Origin: Candidatus Planktophila sulfonica
GTDB taxonomy: Bacteria; Actinomycetota; Actinomycetes; Nanopelagicales; Nanopelagicaceae
Direction: 5' to 3'
NCBI RefSeq assembly: GCF_002288065.1
Contig: NZ_CP016773.1
Coordinates: 1,054,001 to 1,118,000 of the forward strand
DNA length: 64,000 nt
The notes beneath the pieces are model-generated. The model was not told where the DNA came from, ran no database searches, and was given only the letters and a program-made list of their open reading frames with translations. The position numbers were made by a program, and so were the translations under genes. How positions within the stretch are numbered: the stretch's first letter is position 1; each line of letters begins with the position of its first letter. Positions 50,514-60,875 of this stretch are shown piece after piece.

Positions 50514-51154
50514 CAATTGCCATGCTTGAGGATGTGAGCAGGAACCGGAATATCGCTGGCATAGTCGGCAGCGATTGGAGTTCCGAAGATTCGTTCGACC
50601 GGAATGATTCCTGCCCATAAAGGCAAGTTCATATCTTCATCTTCGTCATGCGAATTACCTGTTCGCTGTTTCGCTGAAAACTTTTCAAGTGAAAGTGCAA
50701 CGATCATTGTTGCCGCAGTTTCCTTCGAAGTGATGGGACGTGTGTAATCCCATGATCCTGGGATCAAACCGTTAGATATTACTTCGAGAGCTTTCATCTT
50801 CTCTTCATCCTTAAGAACTGTTGCTGTTCCGAAGATCATGACAGATTGATAATTAATTGATGAGTTAAATGTTGAGCGAGCCGCAATAAGCCCATTTACT
50901 TGCGTAATCGTTACACAAATCTGTGTACCAGCAGCAATCTGCATCATCATGCGCGAACCTGTTGAACCATGCAGAAGAATACGATCGCCATCGCGCGCAT
51001 ATCCCATTGGGATTACAAATGGTTCCTTGGTTGAGCTTTCAATGAAGCCTACGTGAGCAAGAAATTCGTTATCAAGAAATTCATTGATTGCATCTCGTTC
51101 AGAGAATTCACGATCGCTTAAACGTTGTACGTGGTAATGCTTATCGTTGCTCAT
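50513..51154 (-). CDS. Pyridoxamine 5'-phosphate oxidase-like flavin-fold protein
   Basis: A 213-residue protein resembling the Nim/PNPOx-like split-barrel family that binds FMN, F420 or haem. Recognisable parts are RLSDREFSERDAINEFLDNE, HVGFIESSTKEPFVIPMGYA, ILLHGSTGSRMMMQIA, ICVTITQVNGLIAARS and SVMIFGTATVL. The cofactor and reaction cannot be decided. The ATG at 51154 is 6 bases from a TACACT box with no ribosome site, so the transcript looks leaderless. It follows the rpoC terminator and is coupled to the small unknown gene. Confidence 0.8.
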   Translation of the reverse strand: MSNDKHYHVQRLSDREFSERDAINEFLDNEFLAHVGFIESSTKEPFVIPMGYARDGDRILLHGSTGSRMMMQIAAGTQICVTITQVNGLIAARSTFNSSINYQSVMIFGTATVLKDEEKMKALEVISNGLIPGSWDYTRPITSKETAATMIVALSLEKFSAKQRTGNSHDEDEDMNLPLWAGIIPVERIFGTPIAADYASDIPVPAHILKHGN

Positions 51155-51160
51155 ATTTGT

Positions 51161-51166
51161 AGTGTA
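51161..51166 (-). promoter_or_regulatory. -10 box for a leaderless PNPOx-like gene transcript
   Basis: TACACT (TAnnnT) ends 6 bases before the ATG at 51154. It lies immediately after the U-tract of the rpoC terminator, so this two-gene unit is probably transcribed separately from rpoBC. Confidence 0.6.
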
Positions 51167-51170
51167 AATG

Positions 51171-51198
51171 AAAAACCCCGCCACTTTAAGTGACGGGG
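51171..51198 (-). terminator. rpoC terminator
   Basis: On the minus strand CCCCGTCACTT/AAGTGGCGGGG (11 bp, one G-U) is followed by TTTTT. It lies 17 bases after the rpoC stop; a smaller AATTCATT/AATGAATT palindrome precedes it. Confidence 0.93.
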
Positions 51199-51214
51199 TA
51201 ATTCATTTAATGAA

Positions 51215-54200
51215 TTAGCGAGGAATCTCGACTTCATCCAAGCGAACTGCTTCGCCTGAACCACCCTGATCGAATGGTGTGAAGTCGTACTCGTCATAAG
51301 CTGCGTAAACCGCTGCCTTTGCCTCTTCTGTTGGCTCAACTCGGATGTTGCGGTAACGGGCAAGGCCTGTACCAGCTGGGATCAACTTACCGATGATGAC
51401 GTTCTCCTTAAGACCCAAGAGTGGATCTGACTTCTCAGAGAGCGCGGCGTCTGTAAGTACGCGAGTTGTTTCCTGGAATGAAGCCGCTGACAACCATGAT
51501 TCAGTTGCAAGAGATGCCTTGGTGATACCCATAAGTTCTGGGCGACCAGATGCAGCCTTGCCACCGGTTGTAACAACGCGACGGTTTTCAGCTTCAAAGC
51601 GACCGCGTTCAACGAGTTCACCTGGAAGCATTTCAGTATCGCCAGCTTCAAGAACTGTGATGCGCTTGAGCATCTGGCGAACGATTACTTCGATGTGCTT
51701 ATCGTGAATGCCTACGCCCTGTGAGCGGTAAACAGATTGGATTTCGTTAACCAAGTGAACCTGAGTTGCACGTGGTCCGAGAATACGAAGTACCTGCTTT
51801 GGATCAATTGCGCCGACGACCATCTTCTGGCCAACTTCAACGCGTGAACCTTCTTCTACAAGTAGCTTCTGACGTCGTGTGATTGGGTAAGCAACTTCTT
51901 CGCCACCATCATCAGGTGTAACGATGATCTTCTTACCCTTTGCATCTTCACGGAATGAAACGACGCCTGCAGCTTCTGCGATTGGCGCAACACCCTTAGG
52001 TGTACGTGCTTCGAAGAGCTCGACGATACGTGGAAGACCGTGAGTGATGTCATCACCTGCAACGCCACCAGTGTGGAAGGTACGCATTGTGAGCTGTGTA
52101 CCTGGTTCACCGATTGACTGTGCAGCGATAATTCCGACTGCTTCACCAACTGCAACGAGTTGACCTGCAGCAAGTGAGCGACCGTAGCAAGCTGCGCACT
52201 GTCCGACCTTGCTATCGCAAGTAAGAACTGAGCGGATCTTTACTTCGTCGACACCAGCTGCAACAAGTGCATCGATGACGCGGTCACCAAGATCTGAGCC
52301 AGCCTTAGCAAGAACTTCGCCGTTAACTTCGATGTCTTCAGCCAATGTGCGACCATAAACAGAAGTTTCAACGTGATCGTGCTTTACAAGGTTGCCAGCT
52401 TGCTGACGGATAGCGATTGGAAGTGCGAGACCACGATCGGTTCCGCAATCTTCTTCGCGAATGATGACGTCCTGTGCAACGTCGCAGAGACGGCGTGTGA
52501 GGTAACCAGAGTCAGCGGTACGAAGCGCTGTATCTGCAAGACCCTTACGTGCACCGTGCGTAGAGATGAAGTACTCGAGAACTGACAAGCCTTCACGGAA
52601 GTTCGACTTAATTGGGCGAGGAATAATTTCACCCTTTGGGTTCGCTACAAGTCCGCGCATACCTGCGATCTGACGAATCTGCATCATATTTCCACGAGCA
52701 CCTGAGAAGACCATCATCCAAACTGGGTTGAGATGTGGGAAGTTATCTTCCATCGCCTTTCCAACTTCAGCTGTTGCCTTTGTCCAGATCTCAATGAGTT
52801 CCTGGCGACGCTCGTCATCTGTGATGAGTCCCTTTTCGTACTGTGATTGAACCTTGTCAGCTTGTGTTTCATAGCCGTCGAGGATTTCACGCTTACGAGG
52901 AGGTGTTACAACATCTTCGATTCCGATTGTTACGCCGGCACGTGTTGCCCAGTGGAATCCGAGCGACTTAAGCGCATCGAGAGTCTGTGCAACTGTGACC
53001 TTTGGATAGAACTCAGCAAGCTTGTCGACGATTGCGCCGAGAGCCTTCTTAGTTACATCGTGATCAACGAATGGGAAGTCAGCTGGTAGAGCTTCATTGA
53101 AGAGTGCGCGGCCGATTGTTGTCTCGAGAGTTTCTCCCTTAACGCGAATCTTGACCTTCGCCTGCAATGAGACTGAGTGCTGATCGTGAGCCATGATCGC
53201 TTCAGATACAGATCCGAATGCGCGACCTTCGCCAATTTCGCCTTCACGTTCCATAGTCATGTAGTAAAGACCAAGAACCATGTCCTGTGTAGGTGATGTG
53301 ATTGGACGACCGTTAGCTGGTGACAAGATGTTGTTTGAAGACAACATCAAGATGCGTGCTTCAGCCTGAGCTTCTGCAGACAATGGAAGGTGAACAGCCA
53401 TCTGGTCACCGTCGAAGTCAGCGTTAAATGCTGTACATACGAGTGGGTGAATCTGGATTGCCTTACCTTCGACCAGTTGTGGTTCGAATGCCTGGATACC
53501 TAAACGGTGAAGTGTAGGAGCGCGGTTCAGGAGCACTGGATGTTCTGCAATTACTTCTTCAAGAACATCCCATACAACTGGACGAGCACGTTCAACCATG
53601 CGCTTTGCAGATTTAATGTTCTGCGCGTGGTTAAGGTCTACAAGACGCTTCATTACGAATGGCTTGAAGAGCTCGAGAGCCATCTGCTTTGGCAGACCGC
53701 ACTGGTGCAACTTCAACTGTGGACCAACAACGATTACTGAACGACCTGAGTAGTCGACGCGCTTTCCGAGCAAGTTCTGACGGAAACGTCCCTGCTTACC
53801 CTTGAGCATGTCTGAAAGTGACTTCAGTGCACGGTTTCCTGGGCCAGTTACTGGACGACCACGACGACCGTTGTCGAACAACGCATCTACAGCTTCCTGC
53901 AACATACGCTTTTCGTTGTTAACGATAATTTCTGGAGCACCGAGATCAGCAAGACGCTTCAAACGATTGTTGCGGTTGATAACGCGGCGATAGAGATCGT
54001 TGAGATCTGAAGTCGCAAAGCGTCCACCATCGAGCTGAACCATTGGGCGCAGATCAGGTGGGATAACCGGTACGCAATCGAGAACCATTGATGCTGGGTG
54101 GTTGCTTGTTGTCATGAATGCGTTGACGACCTTGAGGCGCTTGATAGCACGAGTCTTCTTTGCACCCTTTCCGTTTTCAGAAAGATCGGTGAGCATTGCA

Positions 54201-55021
54201 TGTTCAGTTTCGAGATCGAAAGTTTCAAGGCGACGCTTGATTGCAGCAGCACCCATATCTCCCTTGAAGTACATGCCGTAACGGTCACGCATTTCGCGGT
54301 AGAGGTTCTCATCGCCTTCGAGATCTTGAACCTTGAGGTTCTTAAAGCGTGACCAGACATCTTCAAGACGTGTGATTTCACGCTCTGAACGCTCGCGGAT
54401 TGCCTTGAGCTCGCGCTCTGCAGATTCACGAACCTTGCGCTTTACATCTGACTTAGCGTCTTCAGATTCGAGTTCAGCAATATCTGCCTCGAGCTTCTTT
54501 GTACGTGTATCTAGATCTACATCGCGCTTTGTCTCGATCTTCTTACGATCGTTAGCAAGCTTCTTCTCGAGCTGTGGCATATCTTCTTCGCGAGCTTCAG
54601 CATCAACTTCTGTGATCATGTAAGCAGCGAAATAGATAACCTTTTCGAGGTCCTTTGGAGCAAGGTCAAGAAGGTAACCAAGGCGTGATGGAACACCCTT
54701 GAAGTACCAGATGTGAGTTACAGGAGCTGCAAGCTCGATGTGACCCATGCGTTCGCGACGAACCTTTGCGCGTGTTACTTCAACACCGCAACGTTCGCAA
54801 ATGATTCCCTTAAATCGAACGCGCTTGTACTTACCGCAATAACATTCCCAGTCACGAGTTGGTCCGAAGATCTTCTCGTCGAAGAGTCCGTCCTTCTCAG
54901 GCTTGAGTGTGCGGTAGTTGATTGTCTCTGGCTTCTTTACTTCGCCGAAAGACCAATCACGAATATTTTGAGCCGATGCAAGACCGATTCGTAGTTCATC
55001 AAAGAAGTTGACATCTAACAT
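51215..55021 (-). CDS. rpoC: RNA polymerase beta' subunit
   Basis: Largest RNA polymerase subunit, 1268 residues. The zinc finger [20 protein letters not shown] lies near residue 60, and the active-site magnesium motif is [12 protein letters not shown]. Downstream are [20 protein letters not shown] (bridge-helix region), a second zinc site ([13 protein letters not shown]) and [19 protein letters not shown]. The acidic coiled segment at 130-240 (many E/K/R) replaces the longer insertions of other phyla. Located 14 bases after rpoB. Confidence 0.99.
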   Translation of the reverse strand: MLDVNFFDELRIGLASAQNIRDWSFGEVKKPETINYRTLKPEKDGLFDEKIFGPTRDWECYCGKYKRVRFKGIICERCGVEVTRAKVRRERMGHIELAAPVTHIWYFKGVPSRLGYLLDLAPKDLEKVIYFAAYMITEVDAEAREEDMPQLEKKLANDRKKIETKRDVDLDTRTKKLEADIAELESEDAKSDVKRKVRESAERELKAIRERSEREITRLEDVWSRFKNLKVQDLEGDENLYREMRDRYGMYFKGDMGAAAIKRRLETFDLETEHAMLTDLSENGKGAKKTRAIKRLKVVNAFMTTSNHPASMVLDCVPVIPPDLRPMVQLDGGRFATSDLNDLYRRVINRNNRLKRLADLGAPEIIVNNEKRMLQEAVDALFDNGRRGRPVTGPGNRALKSLSDMLKGKQGRFRQNLLGKRVDYSGRSVIVVGPQLKLHQCGLPKQMALELFKPFVMKRLVDLNHAQNIKSAKRMVERARPVVWDVLEEVIAEHPVLLNRAPTLHRLGIQAFEPQLVEGKAIQIHPLVCTAFNADFDGDQMAVHLPLSAEAQAEARILMLSSNNILSPANGRPITSPTQDMVLGLYYMTMEREGEIGEGRAFGSVSEAIMAHDQHSVSLQAKVKIRVKGETLETTIGRALFNEALPADFPFVDHDVTKKALGAIVDKLAEFYPKVTVAQTLDALKSLGFHWATRAGVTIGIEDVVTPPRKREILDGYETQADKVQSQYEKGLITDDERRQELIEIWTKATAEVGKAMEDNFPHLNPVWMMVFSGARGNMMQIRQIAGMRGLVANPKGEIIPRPIKSNFREGLSVLEYFISTHGARKGLADTALRTADSGYLTRRLCDVAQDVIIREEDCGTDRGLALPIAIRQQAGNLVKHDHVETSVYGRTLAEDIEVNGEVLAKAGSDLGDRVIDALVAAGVDEVKIRSVLTCDSKVGQCAACYGRSLAAGQLVAVGEAVGIIAAQSIGEPGTQLTMRTFHTGGVAGDDITHGLPRIVELFEARTPKGVAPIAEAAGVVSFREDAKGKKIIVTPDDGGEEVAYPITRRQKLLVEEGSRVEVGQKMVVGAIDPKQVLRILGPRATQVHLVNEIQSVYRSQGVGIHDKHIEVIVRQMLKRITVLEAGDTEMLPGELVERGRFEAENRRVVTTGGKAASGRPELMGITKASLATESWLSAASFQETTRVLTDAALSEKSDPLLGLKENVIIGKLIPAGTGLARYRNIRVEPTEEAKAAVYAAYDEYDFTPFDQGGSGEAVRLDEVEIPR

Positions 55022-55035
55022 GTTTGATTCGCTCC

Positions 55036-58000
55036 TTAAATTTCTTCTACTGAGCTTGGCTCAACTCGTGACAAGTTGATACCTAGTTCTTCGGCGGCAC
55101 GGAAAATTTCTTCATCGTTATCGCGCATTTCAATTGCGACACCTTCAGAAGAGAGAACTTCGACATTGAGACAGAGTGACTGCATCTCCTTGATAAGCAC
55201 CTTGAATGATTCAGGGATACCTGGTTCTGGGATGTTTTCGCCCTTAACAATGGCTTCGTAAACCTTGACGCGTCCGAGAACATCGTCAGATTTAATTGTG
55301 AGCAACTCTTGGAGTGTGTATGCAGCACCATAAGCTTCAAGTGCCCACACTTCCATCTCACCAAATCGCTGACCACCGAATTGAGCCTTACCACCGAGTG
55401 GTTGCTGCGTGATCATTGAGTATGGACCAGTTGAACGTGCGTGAATCTTGTCGTCTACCAAGTGGTGGAGCTTCAAGATGTACATGTATCCAACTGAAAT
55501 TGGAGTTGGGTATGGCTCGCCAGAACGACCGTCGAATAGACGAGCCTTTCCTGAACGACCAATAAGTTGGTTTCCATCGCGGTTAGCGAGTGTTGCTGAG
55601 AGAAGACCTGAAACTTCATCTTCAAGTGCTCCATCGAAAACCGGAGTTGCAAGGTTGGTTCCTGGTGCGCCCTTTTCTGCGCCGATCTCCTTAAGGTGGT
55701 TTGCCCACGCTTCAGAGACACCAGATACATCCCAACCTGTCTTTGCAACCCAACCGAGGTGCATTTCAAGAACCTGTCCGACGTTCATACGTCCTGGAAC
55801 ACCAAGTGGGTTCAAGACAACATCGACTGGAGTTCCATCTTCAAGGAATGGCATATCTTCAACTGGAAGAATCTTTGAGATAACACCCTTGTTACCGTGG
55901 CGACCAGCAAGCTTGTCACCATCTTGAATCTTGCGCTTCTGTGCAACATAAACGCGAACCAACTGGTTAACGCCTGCTGGAAGTTCGAAGCCTTCTTCAG
56001 ATTCGAAAATCTTTACGCCGATAACCTTTCCTGATTCACCGTGTGGAACCTTGAGAGATGTATCGCGAACTTCGCGAGCCTTCTCACCAAAGATTGCACG
56101 GAGCAAACGCTCTTCTGGTGTGAGTTCAGTTTCTCCCTTAGGAGTTACCTTTCCAACCAAGATGTCGCCTGGCACAACATCGGCGCCAACGCGGATGATT
56201 CCGCGCTCGTCGAGGTCTGCAAGAACTTCTTCAGAGACGTTAGGGATATCGCGAGTGATTTCTTCGGCACCAAGCTTGGTGTCGCGTGCATCAACTTCGT
56301 ACTCTTCGATGTGGATAGATGTAAGTACATCGTCCTGAACGAGACGCTGCGAAAGGATGATCGCATCTTCGTAGTTGTGGCCTTCCCATGACATAAATGC
56401 CACGAGGAGGTTCTTACCAAGAGCCATTTCACCGTTTTGTGTACATGGACCATCTGCGATTACTGAGCCAACTTCTAGCTTCTGGCCTTCAGTAACAACA
56501 ACCTTCTGGTTGTACGAAGTTCCCTGGTTTGAACGAGTGAACTTAGCGAGTGAGTATGTTTGGTAAGTACCGTCATCGCCCATGACCTTAACTTCGTCAG
56601 CAGCGACTTCAGTAACTACGCCAGCCTTTGTTGCTGTGACAACGTCACCAGCATCGACAGCTGCGCGGAATTCCATACCAGTACCGATAAATGGTGCTTC
56701 TGCACGCATCAAAGGAACTGACTGACGCATCATGTTAGAACCCATGAGTGCGCGGTTTGCATCATCGTGCTCAAGGAACGGAATCATTGCTGTTGCAACA
56801 GAAACCATCTGACGTGGTGAAACGTCCATGTAATCCACTTCGTCAGCGATGATGTATTCAACTTCGCCACCGCGACGACGTACGAGTACGCGTGCTTCTG
56901 CGAAGTGATTATCTGCTGTTAGTGGAGCATTTGCCTGAGCAATGATGTGCTCGTCTTCTTCATCAGCTGTTAGGTAATCAACCTGATCGGTGACCTTGCC
57001 CTTAACAACCTTGCGATAAGGAGTTTCGATAAATCCAAATGCAGTTACTCGCGCATATGTTGCAAGCGAACCGATAAGACCAATGTTTGGACCTTCAGGA
57101 GTTTCGATTGGGCACATACGACCGTAGTGAGATGGGTGAACGTCACGAACTTCGAAGCCCGCACGGTCACGTGAGAGACCACCAGGTCCGAGCGCTGAAA
57201 GACGACGCTTGTGCGTAAGACCTGAAAGTGGGTTTGTCTGATCCATGAACTGTGACAACTGAGATGTTCCGAAGAACTCCTTGATTGATGCAACTACCGG
57301 ACGGATGTTGATTAATGTCTGTGGAGTAATTGCTTCGACATCTTGTGTAGTCATACGTTCGCGAACAACACGTTCCATACGTGAGAGTCCGATACGAACC
57401 TGGTTCTGAATAAGTTCACCAACGGTACGGAGGCGACGGTTACCGAAGTGATCGATATCGTCCTTTTCAACGCGAACTTCGCGGCCGTAATCCATTGTGA
57501 GATCGCCGCGGTGCAACGCTACGAGGTAGCGAAGTGTTGCGACGATATCTGAAATTGTGAGCATGCTCTGTGAGAGCTCAAGATCAAGACCTAGCTTCTT
57601 ATTTACCTTAAAGCGACCGACCTTGGCCAAGTCATAACGCTTAGGATTGAAGTAAAGGTTTTCAATGAGGTTCTGTGCAGCTTCCTTAGTTGGAGGCTCA
57701 CCAGGACGCATCTTGCGATAGATATCGAGAAGCGCTTCATCCTGTGTCTTAACAGTGTCCTTATCAAGTGTTGCCATCATTGAAGCGAAGTCACCAAATT
57801 CTTCACGAATCTGTTCGTCGGTCCAACCGAGAGCCTTGAGGAATACTGTTACAGATTGCTTACGCTTGCGGTCGATACGAACGCCAACGAGATCCTTCTT
57901 ATCAACTTCGAATTCAAGCCAAGCGCCGCGGCTTGGAATGATCTTTGAAGTGAATACATCTTTATCTGAAGTCTTTTCAATCTGACGTTCGAAGTACACG

Positions 58001-58488
58001 CCAGGTGAACGTACGATCTGTGAAACAACAACGCGCTCTGTTCCGTTAATAACGAAAGTTCCGCGTGGTGTCATTACAGGGAAGTCACCCATAAAGACTG
58101 TCTGCGACTTAATTTCGCCAGTCTCGTTGTTTGTGAATTCAGCTGTAACGAAGAGTGGCTGCGCATATGTCATGTCGCGTTCTTTGCACTCTTCGATTGA
58201 ATACTTAGGTGGCTCGAAGCGGTGGTCGCGGAATGAAAGCGACATCGTTCCTTGGAAATCTTCGATTGGTGAAATCTCTTCAAAGATTTCTTCCAAACCG
58301 GACTTCGCAGGAAGTTCTCCTCGATTGGTGTTGGTTGATTCAGCAAGACGTGAACGCCATAGATCGTTACCAAGTAACCAGTCAACGCTTTCAACTTGCA
58401 GCGCGAGCAGGTTTGGAACTTCTAGTGGTTCACGGATCTTTGCGAACGAAATACGACGTGGGGCAGTTGAACTCTTTTTCGCGGCCAA
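55036..58488 (-). CDS. rpoB: RNA polymerase beta subunit
   Basis: 1150 residues beginning at TTG 58488 with AAGGA 7 bases upstream: [20 protein letters not shown] near the start. The rifampicin region reads [20 protein letters not shown], then [12 protein letters not shown]. The main resistance positions (D, H, S) are wild type, while one N of the usual QNN is T. Later conserved parts include [19 protein letters not shown] and [19 protein letters not shown]. The leader of about 130 bases carries a strong hairpin. A TTG start for rpoB is also known in mycobacteria. Confidence 0.98.
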   Translation of the reverse strand: MAAKKSSTAPRRISFAKIREPLEVPNLLALQVESVDWLLGNDLWRSRLAESTNTNRGELPAKSGLEEIFEEISPIEDFQGTMSLSFRDHRFEPPKYSIEECKERDMTYAQPLFVTAEFTNNETGEIKSQTVFMGDFPVMTPRGTFVINGTERVVVSQIVRSPGVYFERQIEKTSDKDVFTSKIIPSRGAWLEFEVDKKDLVGVRIDRKRKQSVTVFLKALGWTDEQIREEFGDFASMMATLDKDTVKTQDEALLDIYRKMRPGEPPTKEAAQNLIENLYFNPKRYDLAKVGRFKVNKKLGLDLELSQSMLTISDIVATLRYLVALHRGDLTMDYGREVRVEKDDIDHFGNRRLRTVGELIQNQVRIGLSRMERVVRERMTTQDVEAITPQTLINIRPVVASIKEFFGTSQLSQFMDQTNPLSGLTHKRRLSALGPGGLSRDRAGFEVRDVHPSHYGRMCPIETPEGPNIGLIGSLATYARVTAFGFIETPYRKVVKGKVTDQVDYLTADEEDEHIIAQANAPLTADNHFAEARVLVRRRGGEVEYIIADEVDYMDVSPRQMVSVATAMIPFLEHDDANRALMGSNMMRQSVPLMRAEAPFIGTGMEFRAAVDAGDVVTATKAGVVTEVAADEVKVMGDDGTYQTYSLAKFTRSNQGTSYNQKVVVTEGQKLEVGSVIADGPCTQNGEMALGKNLLVAFMSWEGHNYEDAIILSQRLVQDDVLTSIHIEEYEVDARDTKLGAEEITRDIPNVSEEVLADLDERGIIRVGADVVPGDILVGKVTPKGETELTPEERLLRAIFGEKAREVRDTSLKVPHGESGKVIGVKIFESEEGFELPAGVNQLVRVYVAQKRKIQDGDKLAGRHGNKGVISKILPVEDMPFLEDGTPVDVVLNPLGVPGRMNVGQVLEMHLGWVAKTGWDVSGVSEAWANHLKEIGAEKGAPGTNLATPVFDGALEDEVSGLLSATLANRDGNQLIGRSGKARLFDGRSGEPYPTPISVGYMYILKLHHLVDDKIHARSTGPYSMITQQPLGGKAQFGGQRFGEMEVWALEAYGAAYTLQELLTIKSDDVLGRVKVYEAIVKGENIPEPGIPESFKVLIKEMQSLCLNVEVLSSEGVAIEMRDNDEEIFRAAEELGINLSRVEPSSVEEI

Positions 58489-58579
58489 GAGATGTCCTTC
58501 CAGACAAAATTCACTTTTATGTGGACACGCACATCTAGAAGGTCGCCGCCGCTATATGCAAAGACCCTCACGATAAATC

Positions 58580-58605
58580 ACTCCACATGGCATCGCCATT
58601 GGAGT
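58580..58605 (-). promoter_or_regulatory. Hairpin in the rpoB leader
   Basis: ACTCCA-ATGGC-GAT-GCCAT-G-TGGAGT forms 11 base pairs with one bulged G and a three-base loop. It lies about 90 bases before the rpoB start, within the transcript from the promoter at 58628-58657. There is no U-tract, so it is a candidate regulatory or stability element. Confidence 0.55.
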
Positions 58606-58627
58606 AATCAAAATTGTGCGAAGGGAA

Positions 58628-58657
58628 AGGGTATCGCTCACCCCCCTTCAGGGGCAA
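58628..58657 (-). promoter_or_regulatory. rpoB promoter, TTGCCC-18-TACCCT
   Basis: The -35 TTGCCC (58652-58657) and -10 TACCCT (58628-58633) are 18 bases apart, downstream of the rplL terminator, giving rpoBC its own transcript. Confidence 0.65.
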
Positions 58658-58707
58658 ACCGGCCTCTTATACCCCCAACTCCCCCCACTTGTCTGCCAAA
58701 TGGGGAT

Positions 58708-58739
58708 AAAAAAACCCGGCCCCACGCGGGGACCGGGTT
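58708..58739 (-). terminator. rplJL terminator
   Basis: AACCCGG and CCCC arms pair with GGGG and CCGGGTT around a four-base loop, followed by a run of seven T on the minus strand. It lies 14 bases after the rplL stop. Confidence 0.95.
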
Positions 58740-58752
58740 CTTTTGCTCAAAT

Positions 58753-59133
58753 TTACTTGAGTGTGACCTTTGCGCCAGCTGCTTCGAGAGCTGCCTTTGC
58801 CTTGTCTGCTGTCTCCTTGTTTGCCTTCTCGAGGAGAACTGCTGGAGTCGCGTCAACGAGATCCTTAGCTTCCTTAAGTCCGAGTGCGCCATTCAGGTTA
58901 CGTACTTCCTTGATGACTGCAATCTTCTGTGAGCCTGCATCTTCGAGGATAACTGTGAACTCATCCTGAGCATCTGCTGCGCCGCCAGCTGCTGCTGCGC
59001 CACCTGCTGCTGCTACTGGAGCTGCTGCTGTTACATCGAATTCTTCTTCAAATGCCTTTACGAACTCTGAGAGCTCAACGAGTGTGAGTTCCTTGAACTG
59101 AGCCAAAAGGTCTGCTTGTGAGAGCTTTGCCAT
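58753..59133 (-). CDS. rplL: 50S ribosomal protein L7/L12
   Basis: Stalk protein that recruits translation GTPases, 126 residues: [20 protein letters not shown], an Ala-rich hinge ([12 protein letters not shown]) and the globular domain [20 protein letters not shown] and [20 protein letters not shown]. 17 bases after rplJ. Confidence 0.98.
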   Translation of the reverse strand: MAKLSQADLLAQFKELTLVELSEFVKAFEEEFDVTAAAPVAAAGGAAAAGGAADAQDEFTVILEDAGSQKIAVIKEVRNLNGALGLKEAKDLVDATPAVLLEKANKETADKAKAALEAAGAKVTLK

Positions 59134-59150
59134 TTTTTATTTTCCTTTTC

Positions 59151-59789
59151 TTATTCCGCTGGAGTTTCTGTTGCTTCCGCAACTGGTGCATCTGTTGCTT
59201 CAGCAGCAACTTCAGCGACTGCTTCTGCAGCTGGTGCTGCTTCTTCAGTTACAACTGTTTCTTCTACTACAGGTGCAGCTGCGACAGGTGCTGCTGGAGC
59301 GCCTTCTTCAGCTTCACGCTTGATGCGAAGTGCATCGAGGGTACGCGCAGCCTTAGCAAGCGATCCCTTCATTGCACCAGCAAGCTTTGCAAGAAGTACT
59401 TCGCGTGACTCGAGGTCTGCGAGCTTCATGAACTCTGCTGTTGTAATGAACTTTCCTTCGTAGATTCCACCCTTGATTACAAGAAGTGGGTTCTCCTTCT
59501 GGAAGTTCTTGAGATTACGAGCAGCATCGATTGCATCGCCCTTAACGAAAGCAACAGCTGAAGGACCAGCAAGAAGATCATCTGAGAGATCTACGCCAGC
59601 GTTCTTTGCTGCAATCTTTGTAAGAGTGTTCTTTACGACGCTGTACTTGGTTTCTGCACCAAGGCTGCGGCGTAGCTGCTTCATCGATGTCACGGTAAGA
59701 CCGCGATACTCGGTGAGGTAAGTAGCAGTAGCTGACTTGAAGTCTTCAGTCATTTCAGCAACTGCTGCTGCTTTATCTGGGCGAGCCAT
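59151..59789 (-). CDS. rplJ: 50S ribosomal protein L10
   Basis: Stalk base protein, 212 residues from ATG 59789 (AGGTGA 6 bases upstream; the GTG at 59798 is less likely): [40 protein letters not shown]. The last 45 residues are an acidic Ala/Val/Glu-rich tail, longer than in E. coli L10 (165). Expression is expected to be controlled by the L10 leader upstream. Confidence 0.96.
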   Translation of the reverse strand: MARPDKAAAVAEMTEDFKSATATYLTEYRGLTVTSMKQLRRSLGAETKYSVVKNTLTKIAAKNAGVDLSDDLLAGPSAVAFVKGDAIDAARNLKNFQKENPLLVIKGGIYEGKFITTAEFMKLADLESREVLLAKLAGAMKGSLAKAARTLDALRIKREAEEGAPAAPVAAAPVVEETVVTEEAAPAAEAVAEVAAEATDAPVAEATETPAE

Positions 59790-59831
59790 GTGGTTCACCT
59801 TTCGCTAGTTTTTCAAGGTGACTGCAGGCAA

Positions 59832-59865
59832 TAAAAAAATCCGTAACGCGTAAATGCGCACGGAT
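59832..59865 (-). terminator. Attenuator terminator in the rplJ leader
   Basis: ATCCGT/ACGGAT with an inner GCGC/GCGT-type pairing, followed by seven T on the minus strand. It lies between the L10 leader and the rplJ start, so leader folding or L10-L12 binding can decide whether transcription continues. Confidence 0.8.
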
Positions 59866-59943
59866 TAATGTGAACACCTACGCGGGCTGAGATTCCTCAA
59901 TTATCTTCACTCTTGCGAGATCAGACCTGCGGTCTTTGGTTAT
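59866..59943 (-). ncRNA. Ribosomal protein L10 leader
   Basis: From the predicted start near 59943 the transcript reads GGCCATAACCAAAGACCGC, with AGGTCTGATC following and CCCGCGTAGGTG near its 3' side. The AGACCGCAGG and CGTAGGTG pieces match, from memory, the conserved parts of the bacterial L10 leader that binds L10(L12)4. The attenuator follows directly. Confidence 0.75.
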
Positions 59944-59949
59944 GGCCGT

Positions 59950-59979
59950 AGGTTACGCGGGGCGGCAGCAAGGGGTCAA
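59950..59979 (-). promoter_or_regulatory. rplJ promoter, TTGACC-18-TAACCT
   Basis: The -35 TTGACC (59974-59979) and -10 TAACCT (59950-59955) have an 18-base spacer. It starts the L10-leader transcript just after the rplA terminator. Confidence 0.75.
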
Positions 59980-59990
59980 ATTGAGCATAA

Positions 59991-60058
59991 AAAATCCGGA
60001 TATCGGTGGAGCGCAGGGACTTTAAGGAGCAAGTCCCCAGCCCGCCGAGAGCCGGATC
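59991..60058 (-). terminator. Long rplA terminator built around repeat copy B
   Basis: The outer arms ATCCGG/CCGGAT are followed on the minus strand by TTTTTT. The interior contains repeat copy B (60005-60046) with pairing TCGG-C-GG/CC-A-CCGA and GGGACTT/AAGTCCC. It ends the rplK-rplA transcript and precedes the rplJ promoter. Confidence 0.75.
60005..60046 (+). repeat. 42-base structured repeat, copy B
   Basis: Plus-strand counterpart of copy A with 2 differences, both in the right inner arm (TCCCCAG against TCTCAAG). The flanks differ completely from copy A, but still add complementary bases (TC/GA, then ATCCGG/CCGGAT). Orientation is inverted relative to copy A, 9.8 kb away. Confidence 0.85.
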
Positions 60059-60069
60059 TTTATTGGAAG

Positions 60070-60774
60070 TTAGTTAGCTGCTGGTTCGCGTGTGAGGTTT
60101 GGATCTACAGCGATTCCAGGTCCCATCGTTGTTGAGACAACAGCCTTCGCGATGTAGCGACCCTTTGAAGAGTTTGGCTTTACGCGAAGAACTTCTTCAA
60201 GAGCTGCTGCATAGTTATCTGCAAGCTGTTCTGCAGTAAATGATGCCTTGCCGATGATGAAGTGAAGGTTTGAGTTCTTATCAACGCGGAATTCAATCTT
60301 TCCACCCTTGATGTCGTTAACAGCCTTAGTGACATCTGTTGTCACTGTTCCTGTCTTTGGGTTTGGCATCAATCCACGTGTTCCGAGGACCTTACCGAGA
60401 CGACCAACCTTGGCCATCAAATCTGGAGTTGCAACAACTGCATCGAAGTCGAGGCGGCCCTTTGAAACTTCATCGATCAATTCATCGCCACCGACGATAT
60501 CTGCACCAGCTGCACGTGCTTCTTCAGCGCGCTCACCGTTTGCGAATACCAATACGCGAGCTGTCTTACCTGTGCCGTGTGGCAAGTTAACAGTTGAGCG
60601 AATTGCTTGATCAGCTTTCTTTGGGTCAACGCCAAGTACCAGAGCAACTTCAACAGTTGAGTCGTACTTAGTTGTTGATGTCTCTTTAGCAAGTGTTACT
60701 GCCTGAAGAGGTGTGTAGAGGTGGTCCTTGATGACCTTCGCTGCTACTTCGTTGTACTTCTTTGAGCGCTTCAT
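60070..60774 (-). CDS. rplA: 50S ribosomal protein L1
   Basis: L1-stalk protein, 234 residues: [59 protein letters not shown] and [20 protein letters not shown]. In E. coli L1 represses rplKA. Here a 101-base gap with three hairpins precedes the gene. Confidence 0.98.
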   Translation of the reverse strand: MKRSKKYNEVAAKVIKDHLYTPLQAVTLAKETSTTKYDSTVEVALVLGVDPKKADQAIRSTVNLPHGTGKTARVLVFANGERAEEARAAGADIVGGDELIDEVSKGRLDFDAVVATPDLMAKVGRLGKVLGTRGLMPNPKTGTVTTDVTKAVNDIKGGKIEFRVDKNSNLHFIIGKASFTAEQLADNYAAALEEVLRVKPNSSKGRYIAKAVVSTTMGPGIAVDPNLTREPAAN

Positions 60775-60875
60775 TTCTTCCTCGTTCCTGTATTTCTACA
60801 GTTGGGTTGTGGTTAGCGAACCAGCGCGGTTCTCCCACATCTCATCACCACCGTGGCGATGAGAAATTTATTTAA
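60775..60875 (-). promoter_or_regulatory. Structured rplK-rplA gap, candidate L1 site
   Basis: On the transcript strand: TCTCATC-N11-GATGAGA with inner CCAC/GTGG (60840-60864), GAACC-GCGCT-GGTTC (60818-60832), and CTGTA-GAAA-TACAG near 60787-60800. The sequence GATGAGATGTGGGAG after the first stem could mimic the L1 site on 23S rRNA. Regulation by L1 is inference. Confidence 0.5.

Noticed and set aside
50209-50529. Open frame on the plus strand across the small unknown gene
   Set aside because: It is antisense to a gene with good coding pattern and coupled start, and its protein is low-complexity Ser/Thr/Pro/Lys-rich with no start signal.
58492-58969. Plus-strand open frames across the rpoB leader and rplL
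   Set aside because: They run through the rplL terminator, the rpoB promoter and antisense rplL, and have no ribosome site; better explained by non-coding signals.
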